A stretch of 64,000 bases of DNA, from assembly GCA_013397795.1 (NCBI GenBank), contig VZTJ01002642.1, positions 558,001 through 622,000 on the forward strand, written 5' to 3'. Shown here piece by piece: positions 11,331 to 23,480 of the stretch. This stretch comes from Orthonyx spaldingii. Taxonomy: Eukaryota; Chordata; Aves; Passeriformes; Orthonychidae. The position numbers and the translations under genes are program-made. The notes below the pieces were generated by a model. It searched no databases. It saw only the letters and a program-made list of their open reading frames with translations, and had not been told where the DNA came from. How positions within the stretch are numbered: the stretch's first letter is position 1; each line of letters begins with the position of its first letter.

Positions 11331-14300
11331 ATACCTTGGAAGAGTATACTAATTTAAAAACTTATATAAGAGATTATTTAAGTATTTCTTGCTACTTAAA
11401 AGAATCTATTCAAAGAAAAAATTATAGTGGAAAGGCATTTAAAATTTTTGGTCAAGAGAGTATAAATTACTTTTGACCCTTAATTCACTGATTTTCAGCA
11501 AAAGTTTTCCAGCTTAGCTGTCAGAAAGGAAGAAAATTTGTTGTTACAAAATAAATTATTTCTAGACATCCCTTTCAAAAAACATATTTAGTCTATATAA
11601 ATTTTTGTTCTAGTTTAGAATGAAGTGATAAAATAATATATATCATTTTAGGAAGAGATGAATCAGATAGTTCTGTATCCCCTGGGTAAATAGGGGAGGG
11701 ACAAGTACAGAGCAGCACTATGAATGGTCAGCCCACCCTTGGATACTCGGATACTTGGAACTGCTATATAGTTCTATGAATAGAGGTATTTTAAAAACTA
11801 AAATTCAAAGCTTCCTTGAATTTCAGTGAAAATGGAACTGGAGTAGGCTTATAGGCAGCCAGTTTGAAGGATACAGGTGCTTTAAGTGATGGAGAATTAT
11901 TTTGAATTTGAACCGGGTTTTTCTCACTCAGTAGCAACAGCTGGTGTAAAAGCTGATCCTCTGATTAGCTCCACAGGCTTCCTACTAGCACATCCCAAAG
12001 ACAATCATATCTTTAAACAGAAATGAAACAGGCCACATTCTTGTCTTGTCCGTTATTTTCATAAAAACAAAACTAGTCCTTGACAATTTATTTGTTCTTC
12101 TAGGTTTTAAAATGATGCTGTTTTTAATTTCCAAGAGATGTGATAACATGGATCAAGTGACTCTTTACAGAGGCACAGCGCTGTGCCGGGCCACTTGAAG
12201 GGAAAATGCATTTTGGAGGTGTGAGATTAGTATAGAATCAAAGTATGGGATTTTAGTATAGGATCAAAGCGTTCCTTAGTTCTTATGACGGAAAGATCAG
12301 AGAGAAGCTGTGGCAAGGAAGAAGCATTGCATTAGAGGAAGGTTCCTGATAATAGCGACAAGTTTTCCAGCTGATGTGAAACACTTCTGTTCCTCCCTGG
12401 CTCTGGGATGCCACATACAAAGTAGAATTGTCCTTTGATCTGCAGATGTTTTGAAGCATTCAACTAGACAGGAGCTTTGATTGCATTTAAATACACACAC
12501 ACATATAACACCATATTCATTTTTTTAGTTCTCTTTAATATCTCCATTTCTGCTGTTTGTCTTCTTGCTGAGATATTTCTATACGGTTGCTAAATAGCCT
12601 AAAATAAGAAGTAAAACAATCTACCTCCAGAAGCTCCCATTTCCAAATGAGAGAGAAATCTTGACTTTATGCTCTCTGCCACAGGTCATTTTCCATAACG
12701 CACAATGACATATCCTTATGGGTTTCTTCTTTCAGGAGAGACTTTGTAACCGAAGATCTGACTCCTGCCACCCCCAATTCTCACTGACTGCAAATGCAGG
12801 CATCAGGTGAAATGTTAACACTGGTCCACGAAGACCAAGACAAACAGGCCAAGCACGCTGAGTCCAGGCAAAGCTCATGGAAAGCATTTTGTGCAAGTCA
12901 AGAGACAATGAAATGCATATGTTGCATCTGTGAGCAGCACTGGAAGTGGTAATTGTTATGAGGTGCTAGAAACACCCTTGTTTTCCCTATTAATCTTATT
13001 TTGAATAGCAAGAATTCCTAAGTTGTTTTTTTTTTTAAACATTTTGGAATTTTTAGAATGAAGAGTATTTTTTATTAAGAGATGGTGCAGCTTTCTGTAT
13101 TTTTATATTTCATTTTTATTTTCTCAAATAGATATATTCTTCCTGATATTTATATAAAAGTTATTTAAAATGTCTCCATTTTTCTTTCCTTTGTGACTGA
13201 TGAATGCTTTAATGAAACATCCTCTATTATCATCAGCTGAGAGTTATTCAAGGTTCTTATATTATTAAATTGTATATATATGTTATTATATATTAATATA
13301 CAGTATATTTTCCAGACATTCATTTTAACAAAGTAAATGTTATGCATTAGTGTTAACCTCTTTAAAACTGGTTATCTAGTGACTATTCCTTGAATTAATG
13401 AAACTTGTATCATTTCTTTTCCTTACACATGGTTTTGTTCTTCTTACATGTACTAAACATTTGCTGCTTCCGTATTTCTCAAGCTGCTTATAGTCAGTAC
13501 TATTCAATAGAAAAAATTACATTGACCAACTCCAAAGAAAAATTCACTTAGCCTAAGATTTTATAGATTAGGATCAGTTATGCATAATGTTAGAGAGCTC
13601 CCCTTTAAGAAAATGTCCTCAATGACTGGAGCTCTAACTTCATATATCCATCAATAGCTCATTATATTCTGTACGGTTATGCAAGAACTTAGTCATTATC
13701 AGAAAGGAAATAGAAAAATATTCCCTAAAGTATTTGTCTTTTATTGAAAACGGTGACAGCATCATCTTACTTTCTTCAGAATTCATCACTTTCCTTGGAC
13801 ATCTGATAACGGATGAGAAAATGTATTCTGTTTTTTGGTGCCAGAATGTTTTATTAATAAAGCCAAACTTTAAATGCTCAGCTTTAAATATTAGTGGTGT
13901 TGTCCATGTACTGAATCCTCTGACATGTAGTGAAGTTTAGAGATGTTTGAATTTTAAGAAATTAAAGTAGATATAGTTTAGCAACATGACGTATTTAGAT
14001 TTACAGATTGTAGTCTGGAATAACCATAAACAATTTTTTAAAAACATTGATATATTCATATTTTGAAGTCAGAGAAAATAAAGCAGAAACATCATGTCCA
14101 AGGCCAAATCTTTTAATTAGTTCCTAAAGCTCTTCATTGCACAGATCAAAAAGGACAGATACAATCACTTGTATGATAAACAAAACGGTGTTGCTTATCT
14201 TAGGATAATATTAAATGTTGGCCCTTGCATAAATTGTGTGGTAGAAGAAGAAGATTATTAAATTCTTTTCTCACGTATCATTCTTATTAACTTAATATTG

Positions 14301-17300
14301 ATTTTACTCCAATTCAGGATAGGACCAAATGCTTTTAAAATATTAAATTACTGTTCAATTGTTAAAATGGGTTCTTTTAAACAAAATAACATTTCACTTC
14401 AAACAGATGGACAAAGCTTTCTTTTATGTGGAACAAAAGAAAAGCCTCAATTAAAATGTCCATAAATGCAGGTACCAACAAGTAAAGAGAAGCTTAAAGC
14501 TGTTTGGTCTAGTTTTATCTCAAAAAGGCATTCATTCTGCAGCAGTTCAGTTCTCCCTGGTATTCCAGAAACAAATTGTCTCACCTTGGTTTCAATGGAA
14601 CAACACCTTTCCAATTCATACAGGCGCAGCAATTATTTCCTCCTACTATCCAAGGAGTTTAAAATGAATAATCCAATTATCCAGAATTATAGGGTAACTT
14701 GGTCTGCAGGCTTTTATTCAGCATGGGAACAAACAAAAAGCACACAGTAAAAGCACAGCTGCAGTAAAGAATCTTGATATATCAACAATCTTGGTGTTGG
14801 CTCCAGCCTGGCACTGAGTTTTAAGATGTAATGGGAAAGCACCTATGTCTCTCCAGAAGCAATAGCTATGAACACCAAGTATTTGTACACCTACAAGTTA
14901 CTTATAATGAAATACTTTATTTCCATGGAAGATCTATCAGTTTATGCAGCTGTTCAGTCTTGGTTTTGCTACAAAATAACTGAAAAGTGTTCTTTTATAA
15001 TAATACTGGTAATAGAAACATACATCAAGCTGCACATAAATATCCAGGGCACAAGAGCCATAGAGTATAGGAAGAAAATAAGGTAAATTAAACATATGCT
15101 ATGAATAAAACAGGGTGAACATGTAAAATACTATTCGTCATTTTCAGATTTCCACTTTAGCTGTTTTATAGCCTGACTCCAGGGATACAATAATTAATCC
15201 CTTCAGAAACATTCAGAAAACTATGAACTATTTCCACATTAACACTACAGTATCAGAATTTTTTTTATTACTATTTAAAGTATATAGTAATTCATTGTCT
15301 GATTCTATAAGAGTTCACTGTTTGATTCAAAACCTGAAAAATAAGAAAAAGTACTGGTAGATGGAGAAAACTGTGAATTTCCCTACCTGCTTGGCTTTTC
15401 CTTCTGTCTTCCCATCAGTTGAAAGGAAAGAAAAAGACTTATAATTTTGTAGTTGCAATAATAATTGACTCTTTTGCAGAAAATATCAGAAAAGGGTTTG
15501 GTTTCTTTTTGGGGGTGACGAGGGAGTTGGTGGGGGTTTTTGTTGTTTTTGTGGACTTTTTTTCTTTGCTTTCTTATTTGCTTCCATTTTCATTCTCTCC
15601 AACTAAAGTACATGCTTTTATCCACATTCAAACTGTTTCCCAACTGTTATGAAAAGTCAGGGACACATTTCCAAATTCTGCTTGGTTTTCTTAACTAAAA
15701 CTGTCAAACCTAGATGAACATCCCTATAAGAAACAGACATGGCTTTATGCATGGTAAATGTTCTTTTAACGTCCTTGAGAGCCAGTCATATTATTATATA
15801 CTGCCCTCCACAATTTGAACGAGGTCTTACTAGCAATGATGGATTACTTCAGCAAAATTCCTTCTAGTTAAAAGCATTTGAAAGACACCCAAGGGGACAA
15901 ATAGCATTAAACCAGAGATATATTTATTTTTTGCCAGGCAGGAATGTCCTCAGAAAGAAGCAAATCAAAGATATCTCACATCATCTTAAGAAAGAAGAAA
16001 AGATGTTGGAATGACAAATTTTCCATGTCCTTTGAATCAAGAAAAACACAAGTTTGAAAGAGAAAACCAGAGTATATCATTTGCAAATGATCATCACTTC
16101 AGGATGCTTGGAGAATAATGGAGAAATTGGGACATGAGCATATTTGCAAGAGTGACTGTCCCAGAGCCTGTATTTCAACCCTTCTCAAGAAACGCTTAAA
16201 ATCATTCACTTTACTTACATGTTTATGCACTTGTGGACCCAGATCAAAGTCTAATGCCAACCACTACTCCTGTGGAATAAGAAGTTAAATAAAAATGCAT
16301 CCCTCTTATTTGCTGAACAAGATAAAATAATTACCATTGTTTTATATATTTTAGATTTTGTGGAAGTGATGCTAACTTGGTACGATCTCAATTGTAGGAG
16401 CATGCACTTAAAGAGAGAACTTGTATAACTATGACCTTACCCAGACCTTGCAGCAAAATATAGTATAATTGGTGGATTTCAACTAGGCCACGTAGCACTT
16501 CTCAGGAAGACTTTTCTACGCCAGCTAAGCTCCCTGTGAAGTCATTGAAGCCTTCCCATTTTTCTCAGTAGGAGATGAAATGGATCTATCTATAATAGCT
16601 TTGACCTTTTTTAAGGTTGGAAGCTGGTATTGCACTAGAATAATCCACAGTCAAAGAATATCTATAAATCACTTCATTTTTTCCTCTAACGCAGCCCTCT
16701 TCTAGAAGGTTGTGCTCCAAATGAAATTGTAAATATAAATTCCTCCTCTGCTCAGAGCTAACAGTGAGAATTCTGTCTTGCAACAGGAATGGACAAACTT
16801 AAGGCAAAAACCAAAGTCCTGGGTGTCCCACAGGAACCATACAGTCAGCGTGCTGAACATACATCAATGTCTGTAGCCACTCCGGCACAACTGACTGCCA
16901 TCACTTCCATCTGCCTCTGGTTCAATAAGCAGGGCAGGGGATGATGCAGGGATTGAGTCTGATTTCTATAACAAATCAACATCATTTCTCTCACAGCCTC
17001 TAAATGTAGTGCTGTTAAACCTCAGCCTAAGCATAGGAACTATTTCAAAACATTGGCATTTTCATCCAGATGGATGGAGACCTCAGTTTTCAGTAGTTCT
17101 ATGCATGCATTAAAAAAAAGGTTTTTCCTTAAGAAGAGGACTGATTTTTAGAGAAGACCATAAAGTTTTAGTAGCAGACTACCAGTCCAGAACAACTTCA
17201 AAGTTTTGCAAAAAGCTTCCCTTTCTCAAGCTGATTTTAAGTGAAATAAAAAACCCTATGGAAACATTAAAATTAAATCTGAACTCAAGAACTTAGAGCA

Positions 17301-17689
17301 ATGTTGATGTCAACATCAAAGACTGTATTTACACCAGGTGTATGGTACAGAGCACTTCACTGTGCACAGTAACCAAGTACCACTTTTTGCTGTGTTGCCT
17401 TAAAGACAGAGTTGGGCAGAAGCTGCTTTTCACTGGGTATCACATGGAAACACAGAGCCATTGCTTCTTTCCTTGATACCTAAAGATTTTTGCTTTCTAT
17501 ACATTTTTGATATATTTGTAACTTTGTAGACTATTAATACATAGTTGTAGCTTCTAGTACTTTTCCTGACCTTTCCCCCGACATTTTAGAACAGTATGCT
17601 AACCTTCTAACAATTCCTGAAATACTGTTTAGTCTTATCTTCAAGTAGAAAACCTCCAACAAGGACATTTTGGTTTGCGATCAGAATCT
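11331..17689. other. Unique AT-rich DNA, no gene recognised
   Basis: Only short open frames are present and no transposon is recognised. Small items include an imperfect duplication of TTAGTATAGAATCAAAG and TTAGTATAGGATCAAAG at about 12227-12270, a short AC run near 12493, and a G-rich plus-strand patch at 15494-15536. Confidence 0.55.
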
Positions 17690-17912
17690 GAGAAGACACA
17701 ACAAGAAATGGGGCAAAGAAGCCCTGGGCAGAACTGTTCTGCCCTCCAATGGGGCAGAACACAGGGCAAAATTACCTGAACCACTGCTCTTCTAATTGGA
17801 CAATATTTGTTAGATATGCTAATTTGTTAAACTTATAAAATTGTAGAAATCCATGTGCCCATAACCACCATGGAGGCACCCAGAAGTTTCCAAGAAAGGC
17901 CTGCTTTTTATC
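17690..17912 (+). mobile_element. ERV LTR fragment related to the 34.2-kb LTR
   Basis: The core CTAATTGGACAATATTTG, followed by GCTAATTTGTTAAACTTA and then TAAAATTGTA, matches the reverse complement of 34270-34320 (CTAATTGGTGATTTTTGTC, then GCTAATTTGCTAAACTTA). The two are therefore copies of the same LTR family in opposite orientation. TATAAAA at 17834-17840 corresponds to TTTTATA at 34273-34279 in the other copy. Flanking sequence on either side diverges quickly, so this is an old or truncated fragment and both edges are approximate. No retroviral coding sequence adjoins it. Confidence 0.58.
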
Positions 17913-20316
17913 TTACTATTTTTATACTGCTGCAAGAGTTTTGTCTTTTGATATTAGGCAACAGCCTGGAGGCAAGCAAGCATCTACTCCCACATGCCAC
18001 TGATCCAAGTAAATAAGACTGGGCACTGGAGAAAGGCAGAGAGAGACAGGAAAGATGCCTGAAGGTAAAGTAAGGAGCAAAAGCCTTGTAAGAGGAGAAA
18101 GAGACAACAGGTCTTCACAGAACATGACAAAAAAAGTCCAAGAAGGACCCAAACATCCAGCATCGAGTTAATTGCAATCTAGAAACATTTTAAATTATAG
18201 AATAAATATAAACATGAAATTCAGGGCCCATCAGGGAAATGACTAGTGCTATAGTGAGATTTACTTACAAATATTTTCAACATGTTTTTTCCAGAACTGC
18301 AGTATCTTGATGTAAAAAGTAATCTTCTATTTTGGTCTAGTAGCTTTTCTGAGTCTTTCTGGAATTCCTTCAACTCTTCTTGCTTTAGCAGAAGGGTAGA
18401 AGTAGTACTATATTGCTTCTCTTCAGATCTGGTCCTAGAATAGCAAACATAATATATTATTCTATTTACACTGCTCAGTCCTTATGTTGAAGTTTTCTGC
18501 ACCCACTTCCAAAATATTACACTGATTTCCTCTAAATAGCACATTCATTTTCACCCCATTTTTAAAACAAGAAAAAATCCTGAAACCAGGATTGGTTTCA
18601 CATATCTGTACAGATTGACTATTGATAGGCTGAATAAAGTTTTCAAGCAAATAAATTACTTTTTACATACAATTTTAAGTGCCTTTGATGTACAGTGGCC
18701 AAAGTAGCTACACTGAATTAAAAAAGAATCATTAAGTGCATACTACCACAGTCCCTTCATAGGATGCTATGAATACCAACTTGCCCTAAACTTCAGGGGC
18801 TTGTAAGATGTCACAGAAATCTCATCATATTGACAGAAAAATTCTGTTGAGACTATGTGTTTGAGTGTCAGAATGAAATAAAACTGTGATAGTTTAGAGA
18901 CCTATTCTACAAGTTTACAGCAACAGATCTATTGGAACAGATTTTTATGTAAACTATTCACTTTAGTATCAAAGATATTTTGAAATGATAGCAGTCTACA
19001 AACCTACAAAATCTAAATTTTACAAATATTTTCTAAAATTACTTTAAAGAATCTAACTAGGTTTTTTTATATATATATGAGTTTTAATGTATATTTTGTG
19101 ATGAGAGTAAATATTATTTGCTGTTCAGTCTAACTGGAAAAAAAATCTCATTCATAATGAACTTATAATATTAATACTTTTTACAGGTCTTGTGCTCCAT
19201 TTCAAAACCTATAGGAAAGAAGATATTCATATTCCTATTAGAACAACACATTTTAGATTAATTTTAAAAGTATGTGTTTATGCTTTAACATGTAGGCTTA
19301 TTTAATAAGACGGTTGCTGTCAGCACTTGTTATCACAGAAGACAGTTCTGCTGTGCAAGCAGGCAGAGTTTGATCTAATTTTTTTACATTTGCAAAAGGA
19401 TTTTTGTACTCCCACATTCTCATGCTTCATCACTACAGTTTCATCATTGTCCAAGGAATTAAAGAAGAATGGGCTAGTCCATTCTTAGAAGTGGATACAG
19501 GTTTCTCAAAAACCTTTCTCTTTCAAGCCAGATTTCGGTTGACACTGATGTTATGGAGAACCTCCCGGGACCTAATGCAACAATGGGCTGCTGTCCAGGA
19601 AACAGACTTCTAAATTCTTCACTTCTCACCTCCTCCGAGGTGTGTGTCTGTCAGAGACAGCTGCAGCTGAGACAGAGTTCTGACACAAGGCAGATCAGCC
19701 AGGTGAGACTGAGCACAAAGGAGCAGCAGTCGCCTGCTAAAGGGATTTCTTTTTCTTCTGCTTTGTGTTAGTTTTACCGTGTCAAAATAACGACATATAT
19801 AATACAAGGAAGGGCTATTTTATTCATGAAGCAAAAAAAAGAAAAAAAAGACCAATGGCTGAAGTAAAGCAGTGTCAGCCTTTACCCAACAAAAACTATC
19901 ACGTTTTGTAAACAGATCCCTCAGAAGCAATATATGTACATGACCCTAGATGGGAAAAAAATGCATACCTAGAAAATTTCAAGTTCTCTAGAAACCTTGG
20001 GATACAAAAAAGTCCTAGTTTGGAACTTTCTTCCATCCAGGGAAGCTCTCAAAGATGGCCTGGTTCTCGCAGCAGAATTTTGCTGCACCTAAGAGAAAGA
20101 TCCACAAAAAAAGTATCTGAGAGGACAGAAATGCCAACATTAATTTTTAAACAAACAAATTATTTTTTTCTGCATTTTCTTAAGGAAAAGTAAATCAACA
20201 GGGCTCCTACAATGGTTCTAGAAACAGTTCTCAGATGTAAGAAGGAAATTCTCCCAAAACAAATTACTGGCAATTTTCAGAAGAATTAATAGCTAAATTT
20301 TGCAGCTGCAACAGCA
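17913..20316. other. Unique DNA between two LTRs
   Basis: No gene recognised. A GC-richer patch around 19540-19740 holds overlapping short frames on both strands and a good donor-like CAG|GTGAGA at 19700-19708. It could be an exon of an unannotated transcript or just a local composition change. There is an AT run near 19069-19079 and A-rich tracts near 19834-19850. Confidence 0.5.
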
Positions 20317-20639
20317 TGTAGATTTGGCACGGCCTGGTTATTGGTAGCAGGGGGCCACAGAGGTGGCTTTTGTGAGAAGCTACTGGAAGCTTCCACCATG
20401 TCTGGTAGAGTCAATCCCTGATGGCTCTGAAGATGGACATGCTGCTGGCCAAGGCTGGGCCAATTAGAGATGACGGTGACACCTCTGTGATGCCAGATTT
20501 ATGGAGAAAATCAAAACGAAATGGGCACAAGTTTTTTTCTTCTAGTCAGAGAAGAGAAGGAGGTGAGACCATGTGAGGGATACAACGTGGAGACACCAAG
20601 GTCAGAGGAGAAGGAGGGGAGGAGGTGCTGCAGGCGCCG

Positions 20640-21040
20640 GAGCCGAGATTCCTCTGCAGGCCGTGGTGAGGACCATGGTGAAGCAGCTGTGCCCCTGCAG
20701 CCCATGGGGCCCACGGGGGATGCAGAGATCCACCCGCAGCCCGTGGGGGAGGTGCCCACGCCGGAGCGGGTGGATGCCTGGAGGAGGCTGTGATCCAGTG
20801 GGAGACCCGGTGGAGAGAGGGGCCCTGCTGCCAGGCTGGAGCAGCCTGTCCTTGGAGGACTGCACCCCGTGGAAGAGTGAGCCACGCCGCAGCAGTTTTG
20901 GGAGGGCTGTGTGCCCATGGGAGGGACTCACGCTGCAGCAGTTTTGGCAGGAGTGCTGCTCGCGAGATTGGAGCCACGCTGGAGAGGTTCACAGAGAACT
21001 GTCTCCCGTGGGAGGGACCCCAGGGTGCAGCAGGGGAAAG
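20640..21040 (+). repeat. Degenerate tandem array inside the LTR
   Basis: Units built from a CCCGTGG or CCCATGG core, then GGGACTCACGC or CCCACGCC, then GGAG or GCAGCAG, recur roughly every 50-70 bases. Examples are at about 20698, 20737, 20866, 20913 and 21005. Copies have drifted independently. The array lies upstream of the poly(A) signal, in the presumed U3/R part of the LTR. Confidence 0.6.
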
Positions 21041-21204
21041 ACTCCTCTCCTTGAGCAGTGGAAGAAAACCTCGGGTGATGAACTGACCAAACCCCCACGC
21101 CCTTTCTCCCTGCACCATCAGTGGGAAAGAGGGAGTGACTGGGGCAAAAAAGGTGGTTTAAGGACTTATTTTACTTCTCATTATCCTCCTCTGATTCTGT
21201 TAGT

Positions 21205-21210
21205 AATAAA
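21205..21210 (+). terminator. LTR polyadenylation signal
   Basis: AATAAA in the context TTAGTAATAAATTCAC, followed by a GT-rich stretch (TTTGAGCCCGTGTTGCTC). This is the expected position for the LTR poly(A) signal at the R/U5 boundary. It could terminate plus-strand transcripts passing through. Confidence 0.6.
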
Positions 21211-23451
21211 TTCACTTTGTACCTTTTAAGTTTGAGCCCGTGTTGCTCTTGAAGTGTTTTCTCCTGGTCCGTATGTCAGCCCACGAAGCCTTCGTTTTTT
21301 GGTTTTTTTCTTCTCTCCTCTGCCCAGCTGTGGCAGGGGAGGGCGAGCGAGAGACTTTTGTGGGTGCCTGGTGTTCGGCCAGAGTCAAATCATGACAAAC
21401 AGTCTCTTGCATCATGTATTCCTTCATCTGTGCTCAAGACAAAAGGATTATTCAAAATGTCAAGTGTAAACAGATTTGCCTTTATTTACACTCACAGCGA
21501 AATCATCTGAAAAGAGTGAATCCTCTGAAAGAGTGAAACTGCAGTCTGGAAGTGAGGAAAAACACTGTAGAATAATACTGTAGCATGATTAAATTCTGAT
21601 AACTTTCTTTCTGGTGCTCATTTTGACCTGGACCACAGCTCTTAGAATTTCAGAATAAGAATATTTATTTGTAAATGTGCTGAATTTTACTCTATTTCAG
21701 ATCATTAAAAGAGTTTTTAAACTTTTCTGGTTGGTTGAATACACTTATGCCCCTTGTAGGTACTTAACATTTAGGTCCTAGACCAGTGTGAAGGGTTATA
21801 GATTTCTAAATAATAAATAAAGCTGAAAAATTAATAACTGAAATCCTTAGTAATCATGGAATGCCCTCTCTTGTTCCTTGCTATGAGGGTTGTTCTGTTG
21901 CTGAGGTTTCTTTTTTTTAAATATGGTTTGCCTTACCAATTCAGCCCCACACGTTCACAGCTGCCAAACAAAAGTTCCAAAAAAACTTATGTACCTTATA
22001 GCATATAATTGCTTAGGATATTTTGCCAGGTTTCAAGTAAGATTTATGTTACATTTCTGTAAATTTAATATTCCAGTTCTACTTGCAAAATGCCAATGTA
22101 TTTAAAAAGCAATAATGCACACATTTGAACTCACAAGTTTTTCTCTTGAAATATTACTCTCTGCTATATCTGTGTCTATTTTGGATGTTTCCACTTTGAT
22201 CATGTCCAGTGTTAGCAATCAGTTTTGTGAGTCTGAGGTTCTTTTTCTGCTTCATCCATGAACTCTACTGCTTGAGTCAACTCTCTCATATGAGGGAAAT
22301 TCATCCTCCTATATATAGTGGATGTGCATGCGACACCAGATATAACTAACAGGAAAATGCCGTTTCTTAATGTACACTAGATGGGAGTGATACTTCATAT
22401 AAAGACAAAGAGAGAAAGAAAAAAAAAGGAAGAAAGAGCCTTAATTTAGCTGTTGTCAACTTACAGTCTCAGATATAATTTTCTTTACAGGCATAATTAT
22501 TACTAGGGCTTTGTTTACAAAGACAGTTGCTGTCTCAGGGAGTTTAAGATCTGATTAGGGACAATGGGGAAACCGAAATATAAGTTTAAAAAACCATATT
22601 AACCAGCATATTCTTTCTTTCCATTGAAACCTATTTCTGGGATAAAAGAGCATTTGGATGATATGGAGTTTCATTCTCCAGGGAAGACAATGGGAATTGC
22701 TTCTCTTAGCTCAGGATTATTATTCTTCCCAGCCAAAGCTTACAATAAGAGGAATCCCACATTTTTTCCTAGTTCCTTCTGTTTAACCCTAAAAACCACA
22801 AGAATGAACAGTTGCAGTGACAACTGAAATATAACACTGGCATTTTATAGAAACCTTAAGACCGGAATATTTTCTGGGCATTAGGGTCAGAGAGCCACAT
22901 CTAAATAAATTAAAGCCATCCCCATCCAATTAACTATGATCTATAGAGTTTAATGTACCTATTTTGCATATTTGTGGTTTATAGTTCTATATTTATATTT
23001 TATATTACTATACATTCAGCATTTTGTTCATTTCCCCTGCATGCAAACGCTTTTGACATCAGCAGAAACAAATCTCAATGGCCCTATACTCATGCGCCTT
23101 TTTACACAGCAATTTAAAGGAACAGAACTTAAAGCCCAGCGGCATGAAATTAATGCAATTTAATACAAAACAAAGCTGCTTATCTTTTAAAAATATTTTT
23201 TTGTGTGCATTTAACTTTGGTTTGAGCATCAGAGCTGGAAGACCATTAATAGATATATGGTCACAGAGCATTAAAAATAGTGTAGATTTTTCCAAGAAAT
23301 AATTCACTGTATTCCAGACTGCAAGAAAAAGTATTAATGGATTTTGCATGTGAAATAATAGCATGTTTGCTTACAATTCTCAGAAACAAAGGAATTTTTT
23401 CACCTTTATATATGATTAAGCCTAAAATTTCAGGCAGGTTTTCTGTTTGCT

Positions 23452-23480
23452 TGTTTTTGGTTTGTTTGTTTGTTTGTTGT
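23452..23480. repeat. (TTTG)n microsatellite
   Basis: TTTG repeated about five times, flanked by further T/G-rich sequence. It accounts for the low-complexity open frames on both strands at 23261-23614. Confidence 0.75.

Larger units (their letters stand above)
20317..21397 (+). mobile_element. Near-complete solo ERV LTR, GC-rich
   Basis: An island of about 1.08 kb, strikingly GC-rich against its surroundings, that I recognise as a common neoavian ERV LTR. It starts TGTAGATTTGGCACGGCCTGG and ends GAGTCAAATCATGACA, giving the TG...CA termini of an LTR. The middle part is a degenerate tandem array with CCCGTGG or CCCATGG followed by CACGC and GCAGCAG. AATAAA lies at 21205-21210 about 190 bases before the end, which fixes a plus orientation. 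AACAG follows the 3' end (21398-21402) and also occurs two bases before the 5' end (20310-20314), so it may be an imperfect 5-bp target-site duplication. No internal retroviral region is attached. Open frames within it (up to 218 codons at 20573-21229, plus several on the minus strand) arise from its high GC and low stop density and are not host genes. Confidence 0.85.

Noticed and set aside
20511..21229. Long open frames on both strands (up to 218 codons plus and 190 codons minus)
   Set aside because: They coincide with the GC-rich tandem array of a recognised ERV LTR. Several overlapping frames are open at once, which is the signature of low stop-codon density and not of coding selection.
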